In this document: positions 24,977 through 33,099 of the stretch, in pieces
How the letters are laid out: the number at the start of each line of letters is the position of its first letter
Numbering within the stretch: the stretch's first letter is position 1
Source of the DNA: Propionibacteriaceae bacterium UBA6238
GTDB taxonomy: Bacteria; Actinomycetota; Actinomycetes; Propionibacteriales; Propionibacteriaceae
DNA length: 55,299 bases
Direction: 5' to 3'
Assembly (NCBI GenBank): GCA_002441465.1
Contig: DJWE01000085.1
Coordinates: forward strand, 1 to 55,299
Program-made: the position numbers and the translations under genes
The notes under the pieces: generated by a model
What the model saw: only the letters and a program-made list of their open reading frames with translations
Database searches by the model: none
What the model was told of the DNA's origin: nothing

Positions 24977-25575
24977 CCCTGCGCCCCGACCTCGCCCTGG
25001 TCGCAGGGCTGATCCCCGCCGGCAGTCGAGTGCTCGACCTCGGCTGCGGCTCGGGGGAGTTGTTGGCCTCCCTGATGGCGCAGAAGCGCTGCCGCGGCAC
25101 CGGCGTCGAGATCGATCCTGACTCAGTGCTGGCCGCGATCGCAGCCGGCGTCCCCGTGATCGAGCTGGACCTGGACGCCGAGCTGGAGGAGTTCGCCAAC
25201 CACTCCTACGACGTGGTGGTGCTGTCCCGGACGGTGCAGACCCTGCACCGGCCGGTCGATGTGCTCAACCACATGGGACGCATCGGAGACCGGCTGATCG
25301 TCTCGGTGCCGAACTTCGGCTACTGGCGGCACCGCCTGCGCCTGCTGCGCGGCCGGATGCCGATGTCGCGGGAGATCCCGCACGCCTGGTACGACACGCC
25401 CAACCTGCGGCACACCACCCTGGTCGAGCTGGAGGAGCTGTTCGCGAGCCTCGGGCTGAGGATCGAGCAACGGATCGTGCTCAGTCCGGCCGGCGTGCCG
25501 CTGCGCGGCGGCGATCGCCTCTACAACGTCGTCGGTGGGTCGGCGGTGTACGTGCTGCACACCAACGGCGGCTGA
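24973..25575 (+). CDS. metW: MetW-family methyltransferase-like protein
   Basis: The 200-residue protein has SAM motif I VLDLGCGSGELLASLM (about 20-35), GVEID, then VVVLSRTVQTLHRPVDVL and VPNFGYWRHRLRLL, all characteristic of MetW. MetW is encoded with MetX in many bacteria and is needed for, or regulates, homoserine acetylation. It overlaps metX by 4 nt, forming a metXW operon. Confidence 0.92.
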   Translation: MTLRPDLALVAGLIPAGSRVLDLGCGSGELLASLMAQKRCRGTGVEIDPDSVLAAIAAGVPVIELDLDAELEEFANHSYDVVVLSRTVQTLHRPVDVLNHMGRIGDRLIVSVPNFGYWRHRLRLLRGRMPMSREIPHAWYDTPNLRHTTLVELEELFASLGLRIEQRIVLSPAGVPLRGGDRLYNVVGGSAVYVLHTNGG

Positions 25576-25633
25576 GGGGCGAGGACGACTGGCGCCGGGG
25601 AGCGCGTCGGCCGTCGGAATCTGGGACCTGACG

Positions 25634-26542
25634 TCACTCCTGGCCGGCCAGTGCCTTGACGACGCGCACTGCGGCGCCGCCCAGGTTGAGTTCCTCCGCG
25701 AGCGCGGCGAACCGGACGGGATCGGCGGGGAGACTCGGCAGGGTGAGGTCGAGGTCCGGCACCGGCGCGTCCGTCCGCACGGCCACGACCTCGCGCGCAG
25801 GGCCGAGGTAGTCGATCGATGCGGCCAGCTTCGCGGTCATGGTCGCGGGCAGTCTCCGGGCCGATGCAGCCGCGATCACGTTGTCGAGGTCCCCGTACTC
25901 GTCGATCAGCTTCGCCGCGGTCTTCTCCCCGATTCCGGCCACCCCGGGCAGCCCGTCGGACGGGTCGCCGCGCAGCACCGCGAAGTCGACATAGCCGGCG
26001 CCGTCCACGCCGTATCTCGCCCGCAGCCAGGCTGCGTCCACTCGATCGTGGTTGGCCACACCACGTCCGCAGTAGAGCACCCGGACATTGCGCGCGTCGT
26101 CGACGAGTTGGAACAGGTCGCGGTCTCCGGTGACGACGTCGACCGGGAGCTCGGAGCGGGTGGCGAGGGTCCCGATCACATCATCGGCCTCGCAGTCCGG
26201 CGCACCGACGATCGGCAGGCCCAGCGCGTCCAGGACGTCGCGGATCAGGGGCACCTGGGCGACCAGGTCGTCGGGAACCAGCTCCACATCGTCGTGCGCG
26301 ACTCGATGCGCCTTGTAGGACGGGAGCAGGGCCACCCGCCAGGTCGGACGCCAGGCCTGGTCCCAGCAGCAGGCCACCTGGCTGGGGGAGTACTCGCTGA
26401 TGAAGCGGGCGAGGAAGTCGAGCAATCCGCGTACGGCGTTCACCGGCCGTCCGTCCGAGGCCTGCAGGCTCGACGGCAGCCCGTGGAAGGCGCGGAAGTA
26501 CAACGACGCGGTGTCGAAGAGCATCACTGAGGGCTCGGCCAT
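25634..26542 (-). CDS. 5'-3' exonuclease (FEN-like, stand-alone)
   Basis: The 302-residue protein is the size of a free-standing Pol I-type 5' nuclease. Acidic metal-binding residues appear in MLFDTASLYFRAFHG, CEADDVIGTLA, VVTGDRDLFQLV and the helix-hairpin-helix LPGVAGIGEKTAAKLIDEYG. It removes 5' flaps or RNA primers. I chose the ATG at 26542 (MAEPSVMLF). GTG codons further upstream, at the edge of the palindromic repeat, are in frame but unsupported. Confidence 0.9.
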   Translation of the reverse strand: MAEPSVMLFDTASLYFRAFHGLPSSLQASDGRPVNAVRGLLDFLARFISEYSPSQVACCWDQAWRPTWRVALLPSYKAHRVAHDDVELVPDDLVAQVPLIRDVLDALGLPIVGAPDCEADDVIGTLATRSELPVDVVTGDRDLFQLVDDARNVRVLYCGRGVANHDRVDAAWLRARYGVDGAGYVDFAVLRGDPSDGLPGVAGIGEKTAAKLIDEYGDLDNVIAAASARRLPATMTAKLAASIDYLGPAREVVAVRTDAPVPDLDLTLPSLPADPVRFAALAEELNLGGAAVRVVKALAGQE

Positions 26543-26562
26543 CCCCCCATGCTGCCGCACCA

Positions 26563-26624
26563 CCCTCCGAGTTGTCAGAATCTGGTTCGGTCATAGCCGA
26601 ACCAGATTCTGACAACTCGGAGGG
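26563..26624. repeat. long palindromic repeat, copy 2 (inverted relative to copy 1)
   Basis: A perfect 28-bp stem with a 6-nt loop TCATAG (26591-26596). The loop is the reverse complement of copy 1's loop, so the element is inserted in the opposite orientation. It lies between divergent genes (exonuclease and lnt), where no terminator is needed. Confidence 0.93.
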
Positions 26625-26668
26625 GGAGAGGGGCTGGCTAAGCTGGGCGGGCTGTCGAAGGGAGGCCC

Positions 26669-28243
26669 GTGGTCGATTGGCTCGCCGCACGGCACTGGAG
26701 CCTGCGAGCGACGATCGCCATCCTCACCGGAGTCGCGGCGGCGCTCGGCTTCCAGCCCTACGGATGGTGGCCGTTGGTCCCGGTCGGGGTCGCCGGACTC
26801 ACTCTCGCCGTCCTGGCCGCCCACAGAGTCCGAGGAGCGCTCGGCCTGGGCTACCTGTGGGGGATTGGCTTCCTGCTGCTCGGCGTGGGCTGGATGCAGG
26901 TCATCTTCGTCCAGGCGATGTTCGCGCTGGTTGCGATCGAGGCTTGTTTCTACGCCGGACTCGCCGCACTGGTGAAGGTCGCCGCACGGACGCGCTGGTG
27001 GCCCCTGCTGGCCGCCGGCTGCTGGACCGGAATCGAGTTTACCTTCGCGCGGTTCCCGTTCGACGGCTTCGGCTGGATGCGACTGGGCTACGCGATGGTG
27101 GACTCCCCGCTGGCCTGGGTCTTGCCCCTGGTGGGCGTGTCGGGCCTCAGCTTTCTCACCGCGCTGCTCGGGCAGGGGTTGAGTTGGCTGGCTGAGCGCC
27201 TCACCTGGCGCCGCGTGCTCGGCTCGGCCGCCACCGTCGCGGCGATGGCTCTGCTCGCCATGGGCGGCAGCTTCGTACCGGTCGGCGTGCAGACCGGGAC
27301 AACCCAGGTCGGCTGGGTGCAGGGCGGCGCCCCCGGCGGCGGTGTGTACGGAATCGGCTCGGCTCGCACCACGACCCGTAACCATCTCGCCGAGGCGAGC
27401 AAGCTACGCACCCGGATCGACGCCGGAGAACTGCCGGAGCCGGACTTCGTCGTCCTTCCCGAGAACACCACCGACATGGACCCCTACACCGACGCCGAGA
27501 CCGGACGCCTGGTCGCCGCAATGTCATCCCGCCTCGGCGTGCCGATGCTGTTGGGCGTGATCCTGGACGGACCGGGCGCGGACGAGCGCCAGACGGCTTC
27601 CCTGTGGTGGGAGCCGGGCCGCGGCGAGACCGCTCGCTACGTCAAGCGCGGCATCGTCCCGTTCGGGGAGTGGGTGCCGCTGCGATCGCTGTTGCTGCCG
27701 CTGATCCCCGAGCTCGCCTTCGTAGGACCGCAGTCGATCGCGGGCAACGAGCCGGGCGCCATGAGCGTGACCCTGTCCGACGGACGCACCCTGACCCTTG
27801 GCGTGATGATCTGCTACGACCTCGTCTACGACGACTTCGCCTACGACACTGTGCGCTACGGCGGACAGGTCGTCCTGGTGCAGTCCAGCAACGCCATGTA
27901 TCAAGGCACCGGTCAGATCGACCAGCAGTTCGCGATCACTCGGGCCCGGGCGATGGAGCTTCGCCGCGAGGTGCTCGTCGTCACGACCAGCGGCGTCAGT
28001 GGCCTGATCGACGCCGACGGATCAGTGGCGTTCACCGCGCCGGACCACGTCGGCGCCTCCGGGGTGACCGCCCTGCCGGAACGCTCCGGCCTGACCCCTG
28101 CGACGTGGCTGGCCGCGCCGCTGGAACTGACCCTCATCGTCCTCACCGCTGCCGGCCTCGTGGCATCCCTGCGATACGGCAGAATGAAGAGAACCGAATC
28201 CGGAACTGGAGAAGCGAATGGCCGACTCGGCAGCCCCGCTTGA
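26669..28243 (+). CDS. lnt: apolipoprotein N-acyltransferase
   Basis: The 524-residue protein has about six N-terminal membrane segments, a nitrilase-like periplasmic domain (about 210-465) and a last C-terminal helix. The catalytic triad is visible: Glu in VLPENTTD, Lys in YVKRGIVPFGEW and Cys in GVMICYDLVYD. It N-acylates the lipid-modified Cys of lipoproteins. The GTG start has AAGGGAGG just upstream. It overlaps the Ppm1 gene by 26 nt; in mycobacteria the two functions are fused or interact, so coupling is expected. Confidence 0.92.
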   Translation: MVDWLAARHWSLRATIAILTGVAAALGFQPYGWWPLVPVGVAGLTLAVLAAHRVRGALGLGYLWGIGFLLLGVGWMQVIFVQAMFALVAIEACFYAGLAALVKVAARTRWWPLLAAGCWTGIEFTFARFPFDGFGWMRLGYAMVDSPLAWVLPLVGVSGLSFLTALLGQGLSWLAERLTWRRVLGSAATVAAMALLAMGGSFVPVGVQTGTTQVGWVQGGAPGGGVYGIGSARTTTRNHLAEASKLRTRIDAGELPEPDFVVLPENTTDMDPYTDAETGRLVAAMSSRLGVPMLLGVILDGPGADERQTASLWWEPGRGETARYVKRGIVPFGEWVPLRSLLLPLIPELAFVGPQSIAGNEPGAMSVTLSDGRTLTLGVMICYDLVYDDFAYDTVRYGGQVVLVQSSNAMYQGTGQIDQQFAITRARAMELRREVLVVTTSGVSGLIDADGSVAFTAPDHVGASGVTALPERSGLTPATWLAAPLELTLIVLTAAGLVASLRYGRMKRTESGTGEANGRLGSPA

Positions 28244-28985
28244 GCGGGTGCTCGTCATCATCCCCACCTACAACGAGTCGGAGAACCTCGAACCGATCAC
28301 AGCCAGAATCCGCCTGGCCGTGCCGGACGCGCACATTCTGGTCGCCGACGACAACTCGCCCGACGGAACCGGCGACATCGCCGATCGCCTCGCAGCCGGC
28401 GACGACCACGTCCATGTGCTGCACCGCAAGGGCAAGGAGGGGCTGGGCGCGGCGTACATCGCCGGCTTCCACTGGGGCCTCGCCGAGGGCTACCAGGTGC
28501 TGGTCGAACACGACGCCGACGGCTCCCACCAGCCCGAATACCTGCCGGCCATCCTCGACCGGCTCAGCACGGCCGATGCCGTGAAGGGCTCGCGTTATGT
28601 GAAGGGCGGCTCGACCAAGGGCTGGCCGCTGCATCGGGAAATGCTGTCGCGGGGCGGCAACCTGTGGACCCAGCTGATGTTGGGCCTGCCGGTCAAGGAC
28701 GCCACCGGCGGGCTCGTGGCCTGGCGTGCCACCACGCTGCAGGGCATGGGGCTGGACGGCATCGAGTCGGCCGGCTACGGATTCCAGGTGGAGATGGTTC
28801 GACGCGCGATTCGCTCCGGCCACACCGTGGCGGAAGTGCCGATCGAATTCGTCGAGCGCGAACTCGGGGACTCGAAGATGAGCGGCAAGATCGTCGCGGA
28901 AGCGATGCTGTTGACCACTCGCTGGGGACTGGCGTACCGGTGGGGGCAGGTGCGGCGGATCTTCGGAGCGAAGGACGGCTCGTGA
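28218..28985 (+). CDS. ppm1: polyprenol-monophosphomannose synthase
   Basis: The 255-residue GT2 glycosyltransferase has VLVIIPTYNESENL, VADDNSPDGTGDIAD and VEHDADGSHQPEYLP (metal/donor-binding acidic residues). It transfers mannose from GDP-mannose to polyprenol phosphate. The product feeds lipoglycan and glycoprotein mannosylation at the membrane. The start lies inside the lnt 3' end, and the stop overlaps the next gene. Confidence 0.93.
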   Translation: MADSAAPLERVLVIIPTYNESENLEPITARIRLAVPDAHILVADDNSPDGTGDIADRLAAGDDHVHVLHRKGKEGLGAAYIAGFHWGLAEGYQVLVEHDADGSHQPEYLPAILDRLSTADAVKGSRYVKGGSTKGWPLHREMLSRGGNLWTQLMLGLPVKDATGGLVAWRATTLQGMGLDGIESAGYGFQVEMVRRAIRSGHTVAEVPIEFVERELGDSKMSGKIVAEAMLLTTRWGLAYRWGQVRRIFGAKDGS

Positions 28986-29512
28986 GCGGCCCCGCATCCG
29001 CGCGGCGGCGGCCCTGGTTGCTGCCGGCCCTCGTCGGAGCGTTCGTCCTGATCTCGGCAGGGGAGGTCTGGCTACTCACCTTCGTCGGTGTGCGGATCGG
29101 TCTGCCGTGGACGCTGGCCATTCTGATCGGTGAGGCGGTTCTGGGCGCCTGGTTGATGCGGCGGGAAGGCAATAAGGCCTGGCGCGCGCTGGTGGACGCC
29201 TACACCACCGGCAAGATGCCCTCCGGGCAACTGGCCGATGCCGCGCTGGTCCTGGTGGGCGGCTTGATGCTGATCCTGCCGGGCTTCCTCACCGACGTGG
29301 TCGGCTTGATCTGCCTGTTGCCGTGGACCCGGCCACTGGCCCGGCGCGTGATCGGCATCGTGATCGCCCGCCAGGCGGCGCGCACCGGGTTCGACCTCGG
29401 CTCGGTCCGATCTCCCTATGCCGATGGCGGGACGGTGATCCGCGGCGAAGCGGTCGAGGATCCCGACGGGTCGGCCGAACCGCCCGAAGTCAGCGGCGAG
29501 ATCGAGGAATAG
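28982..29512 (+). CDS. fxsA: FxsA family membrane protein
   Basis: The 176-residue protein has a signal-anchor-like first helix and two or three more hydrophobic segments. The conserved FxsA features are present: GEVWLLTFVGVRIGLPWTL, GAWLMRREG and the tight LILPGFLTDVVGLICLLP. E. coli FxsA suppresses F-exclusion of phage T7; the general role is unknown. The C-terminal about 50 residues are acidic and likely disordered. The GTG overlaps the ppm1 stop by 4 nt, making it the third gene of the lnt operon. Confidence 0.87.
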   Translation: MSGPASARRRPWLLPALVGAFVLISAGEVWLLTFVGVRIGLPWTLAILIGEAVLGAWLMRREGNKAWRALVDAYTTGKMPSGQLADAALVLVGGLMLILPGFLTDVVGLICLLPWTRPLARRVIGIVIARQAARTGFDLGSVRSPYADGGTVIRGEAVEDPDGSAEPPEVSGEIEE

Positions 29513-29524
29513 CGTTCCCGGCGG

Positions 29525-29860
29525 TCAGTGCTCCTGGCCGCGGATCTCGTCGAGGCGCTCGGCGAGCAGGTCCTCGAGTTCCTCGATCGAGCGGCGCTCG
29601 CGCAGCATGTCCCAGTGGGTGCGCGGCGTCTTGGTCTCTTTCGCCTCCGGCTCCACCCCGTCCGATCGGCGCGCGATCTCACCGCACCGGGAGCACTCCC
29701 ACTCGGTGGGGAGATCCGCCTCCTCGGCGAACACGATCGTGAAGTGGTGCCCCTTGGGGCAGTCGAAACCGATCTCCTGGCGTGGTGCGAGTTCCACCCC
29801 GCTCGGGTCCGCGTGACTCTTGCTGCCCAGCCCGGAACCTCTCAACGCACGTTCTGCCAT
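29525..29860 (-). CDS. rbpA: RNA polymerase-binding protein RbpA
   Basis: The 111-residue protein matches RbpA: an N-terminal tail MAERALRGSGLGS, a core with zinc-binding-type Cys/His residues (FDCPKGHHF and WECSRCGEIA) and a C-terminal sigma-interaction region (RTHWDMLRERRSIEELEDLL). RbpA binds the main sigma factor and RNA polymerase, stimulates transcription initiation and is confined to Actinobacteria. The ATG at 29860 gives the standard family N terminus; GGAAGG lies upstream. Confidence 0.95.
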   Translation of the reverse strand: MAERALRGSGLGSKSHADPSGVELAPRQEIGFDCPKGHHFTIVFAEEADLPTEWECSRCGEIARRSDGVEPEAKETKTPRTHWDMLRERRSIEELEDLLAERLDEIRGQEH

Positions 29861-29935
29861 CGCACCTACCTTCCGTCCCAAAGCTAGCGAGCCGCCCAAA
29901 CCATTGTTTCGCGATACCCGTGCAGACCCCGAGGG

Positions 29936-31270
29936 TCACAGCACCTTGGGTAACGCGTTCCCGGCATCGATGATTCCCCTGCGCATGTCGACCCGGGCCA
30001 GCAAGATGCCGCCGACGACGAAGAATGCGGCCAATGCGATCAAGGCGAGGCGGTAGGACTGGGTGAACTGGAAGACCAGCCCGAAACTGAGCGTGCCCAG
30101 CCAGCTCGTGCCGCGTTCCATCGCCTGATAGAAGCCGAAGTACTCCGATTCGCGCCCGTTCGGGATCAGCTGGCTGTACATCGAGCGGGACAACGCCTGG
30201 GTGCCACCCATCACCACCCCGATCGCCGCACCCAGGCCGAACAGCGCGCCGACCTGGCCTGCCGGAAGCAGGAAACCGACCAGGACGACGACCAGCCAGA
30301 TCGCGATCCCGGCCAGGACGGTGCGTTTCGCGCCGATCCGCGCAGCCACCCGTCCGAAGCCGAGCGCGCCCGCGATGGCAACGAACTGAGTGATCAGGAA
30401 CGTGGCCAGGACGAGATTCTCCTCGATCCCGAGCTCACGGATCGCGTACACGCTGGAGGAGACGATCACGGTCTGGATGCCGTCGTTGTAGAACAGGAAC
30501 GCCACCAGGAACGCCAGGGTCTGCGGATAGTTGCGCAGCTCGACGAAGGTGGCCGCCAGCTGCCGGAACGGGTTTCGGCGGGCGATCTCGGCGGGGACGT
30601 CCCTGGGCAGCCGGCGCAGGCCCCGGACCGGGATGACGGTGAACCCGGCCCACCACAGGCCGGCCGACAACAGGCACAGGCGCACGGCCATCGCCTTGTC
30701 GATGCCCACGGCGGGGTAGAAGGACATCAGTGCGAAGTTGAGCGCGAGCAGCACGCCGCCGCCCACATAGCCCCAGGCCCAGCCGCGGCTCGAGACTCGA
30801 TCGCGGTCGTCGGGGCCCGCGATCCGGACCAGCATCGAGTCGTAGACCACGACCGATGCGCCGAACGCGATCAGGCTGATCACCATCAGCCAGGCCCCGA
30901 GTTCCCAGTTGGAGCCCATCAGGAAGAACATCAGCGAACCGGCCGCGGCGCCGATCCATGCCGTTGCGCCGAGCCAGCGATGCGGATGCGCGGAACGGTC
31001 GGCGGCGGCGCCGACGAGCAGCAGCACCACGGCCGAGACCAGGGTGCTCACGGTGGCCAGCAGCGAGGGCAGGGCGCCGGGGAGCACGGGGAACAAGCCG
31101 AGCAGTTGCACTGGTCGCGTGCACTGTCCCGAGTCCAGGCCCGGGCAGGCCGCATTCGTGGCCAGACTGACCAGGTAGGGGCTGATCAGAACCGTCGCGG
31201 TGGTGGTGTAGAACGCGGAATTGGCCCAGTCGTACCAGTACCAGGACCGCTGTGCCCGGGTGCTCTTCAT
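29936..31270 (-). CDS. UMF1/Atg22-like MFS transporter
   Basis: The 444-residue protein has about 12 membrane segments and the family hallmark YWYDWANSAFYTT at its N terminus. The later block YSQLIPNGRESEYFGFY is also typical of this group. The yeast homologue Atg22 exports amino acids from the vacuole; the bacterial substrate is unknown. The ATG overlaps the stop of the upstream glycerophosphodiesterase gene (4 nt), so the two are co-transcribed. Confidence 0.88.
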   Translation of the reverse strand: MKSTRAQRSWYWYDWANSAFYTTTATVLISPYLVSLATNAACPGLDSGQCTRPVQLLGLFPVLPGALPSLLATVSTLVSAVVLLLVGAAADRSAHPHRWLGATAWIGAAAGSLMFFLMGSNWELGAWLMVISLIAFGASVVVYDSMLVRIAGPDDRDRVSSRGWAWGYVGGGVLLALNFALMSFYPAVGIDKAMAVRLCLLSAGLWWAGFTVIPVRGLRRLPRDVPAEIARRNPFRQLAATFVELRNYPQTLAFLVAFLFYNDGIQTVIVSSSVYAIRELGIEENLVLATFLITQFVAIAGALGFGRVAARIGAKRTVLAGIAIWLVVVLVGFLLPAGQVGALFGLGAAIGVVMGGTQALSRSMYSQLIPNGRESEYFGFYQAMERGTSWLGTLSFGLVFQFTQSYRLALIALAAFFVVGGILLARVDMRRGIIDAGNALPKVL

Positions 31271-32049
31271 GATTCGTCCTCCCAGAGTCCGCGTTCGATC
31301 AGCACCTGTTTGAGCGTCGTGATGTCGTCGCTGACCAATCCGTCCACCTCGAGGTCGATCAGGCGATGCATCTCGGCGGCGTCATTGACCGTCCACACGT
31401 GAACGACCCGTCCGCTCGCGTGGGCGAGCCTGATCACGTCCGGGCGGAGCAGGGTGAACGGCGCGTTCTCGTAGCGCACCGGAATCTGCAGCGCGAGGCC
31501 GGGATCGGGCCAGGGACGACGCCTGCCGAAGGCGAGGGTCGCCCAGGCCACGCCCACCGGCGAGGTCGCCGTGGCGACCTGCGGGGCGCGACGACGGAAC
31601 TCCCGCAGGCGGGCCGAGGAGAAGGACGCCACGCAGACCCGGTTGCCGGCGCCGTGCCGCTCGATCAGGTCGGCCAGCAACTCCACGGCGTTGTCGTCCT
31701 TGATGTCGATGTTGAACCGGGCCGTCGCGAACTCCTCAAGCAGATCGCTCAGCCGTGGGATCGGGTCGATGCCGCCGATTCTGACGGCGCTCAACTCCGC
31801 CCAGGTCCGCTTGCCGACCGGACCGGACGCGTCCGCGACCCGGTCCAGACGGTCGTCGTGGAAGGCCACCAACTCCCCGTCCGCGCTCGCCCACACGTCA
31901 GTCTCCAGGTAGCGGTAGCCGAGTCCGAGCGCCTGCCCGAAGGCGTAGGCCGTGTTCTCTCTCGGCGCGTCGGCGGGCGTCACCCAGCCACCACGGTGCG
32001 CGAGCGCTGTGAATCGAGCGGCGAAGTACGGGTGGCTGCGGGCCTGCAC
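31267..32049 (-). CDS. glycerophosphodiester phosphodiesterase
   Basis: The 260-residue GDPD TIM barrel has ALAHRGG, the metal-binding ENTAYAF and LETDVW, and FHDDRLDRV (catalytic His/metal ligands). It hydrolyses deacylated phospholipids to glycerol 3-phosphate and an alcohol. There is no signal peptide, so it should be cytoplasmic. The GTG start at 32049 lies 6 nt after TAAGGT (32056-32061, minus strand), a leaderless promoter facing away from pdxY. Confidence 0.9.
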   Translation of the reverse strand: MQARSHPYFAARFTALAHRGGWVTPADAPRENTAYAFGQALGLGYRYLETDVWASADGELVAFHDDRLDRVADASGPVGKRTWAELSAVRIGGIDPIPRLSDLLEEFATARFNIDIKDDNAVELLADLIERHGAGNRVCVASFSSARLREFRRRAPQVATATSPVGVAWATLAFGRRRPWPDPGLALQIPVRYENAPFTLLRPDVIRLAHASGRVVHVWTVNDAAEMHRLIDLEVDGLVSDDITTLKQVLIERGLWEDES

Positions 32050-32111
32050 GTGAGCACCTTACGGGGTCGAAGTGTGCAGTTGGGGCTCGCTGGACGGTGT
32101 GTAATGTCGCA
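32050..32111. promoter_or_regulatory. divergent leaderless promoters for GDPD and pdxY
   Basis: In 62 nt there is TAAGGT on the minus strand (32056-32061, 6 nt from the GTG at 32049) and TGTAAT on the plus strand (32100-32105, 6 nt from the GTG at 32112). Confidence 0.5.
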
Positions 32112-32966
32112 GTGACCACGATCCTCTCCATCCAGTCCAGCGTTGCCTACGGCCATGTCGGCAACAGCGCGGCCACTTTCCCGCTGATGCGGATGGGCGT
32201 GGAGGTCTGGCCCGTGCTCACCGTGCATTTCTCCAACCACACCGGCTACGGTGCCTGGCGCGGGCCGCTGCTGTCGGCGAGCGACATCGCCGAGGTGGTC
32301 CGCGGGATCGACGAACGCGGCGTGCTGGGCCGGGTGGACGCGGTCCTCTCTGGGTATCAGGGTGCCCGCGAGGTGGGCGCGGAGGTACTCCGGACGGTGG
32401 ACCTGGTTCGGCAGCGCAATCCCCGCGCCGTGTACTGCTGCGACCCCGTCCTCGGTGACGTCGGACGCGGCATGTACGTCCGGCCCGGCATCCCCGAGTT
32501 CATGCGCGACCACGTGGTGCCCCGCGCCCAGATCGTGACGCCGAACCACTTCGAGCTGGACTTCCTCACCGGTCGGGTCACGAACACCGTGGCAGAGGTT
32601 CTCGAGGCCGCCGATGCCCTGCGGGCCAGCGGCCCCGACGTCGTGCTGGTCACCTCGACCGTCTTGGACCACGCCGACCCCGACGAGATCTTGATGCTCG
32701 TCGTCACCGCCGACGGTGCCTGGCAGGTGGCGACGCCGCGGCTGGAGCGCACGTTCACGGGCTCGGGCGACCTGACCGCGGCACTGTTCCTGGCGCACTA
32801 CCTGGAAGGAGACCATGCCGGATTGGCCCTGGGCCGCACCGTGGACGCCGTGTACTCGCTGCTGAGGGCGACGACCCGAGCCGGCTCCGAGGAACTCCTG
32901 CTGGTACAGGCCCAGGACGAACTGGTCAGCCCGAGCTATCACTTCGAGGTGGTGCGCCTACGTTGA
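32112..32966 (+). CDS. pdxY: pyridoxal kinase
   Basis: The 284-residue ribokinase-fold kinase begins ILSIQSSVAYGHVGNSAATF, the PdxY/PdxK signature. Other blocks are CDPVLGD, VTPNHFELDFLTG and FTGSGDLTAALF, whose Asp is the catalytic base. It phosphorylates pyridoxal in the vitamin B6 salvage pathway. I chose the GTG at 32112, which gives the canonical N terminus and lies 6 nt after the -10 box TGTAAT; an in-frame GTG five codons upstream overlaps that box. Confidence 0.92.
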   Translation: MTTILSIQSSVAYGHVGNSAATFPLMRMGVEVWPVLTVHFSNHTGYGAWRGPLLSASDIAEVVRGIDERGVLGRVDAVLSGYQGAREVGAEVLRTVDLVRQRNPRAVYCCDPVLGDVGRGMYVRPGIPEFMRDHVVPRAQIVTPNHFELDFLTGRVTNTVAEVLEAADALRASGPDVVLVTSTVLDHADPDEILMLVVTADGAWQVATPRLERTFTGSGDLTAALFLAHYLEGDHAGLALGRTVDAVYSLLRATTRAGSEELLLVQAQDELVSPSYHFEVVRLR

Positions 32967-33099
32967 CCGGGGCCGGAGGCGGTGGCGGCGGTTCTGGCCG
33001 CGCTGATCGTGCTGGGCACCGGAGGGATCCATCCCGGCACTGCGTGGGCCGGCGCGCTGAACCTCGGCCAGCCGGCGGGGATCGTGGACCGGTGGCGCG

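Noticed and set aside
32967..33099. Short Gly-rich open frames between pdxY and the XRE-MurA gene
   Set aside because: Low-complexity composition without motif or ribosome site; the segment is simply a short convergent intergenic region.
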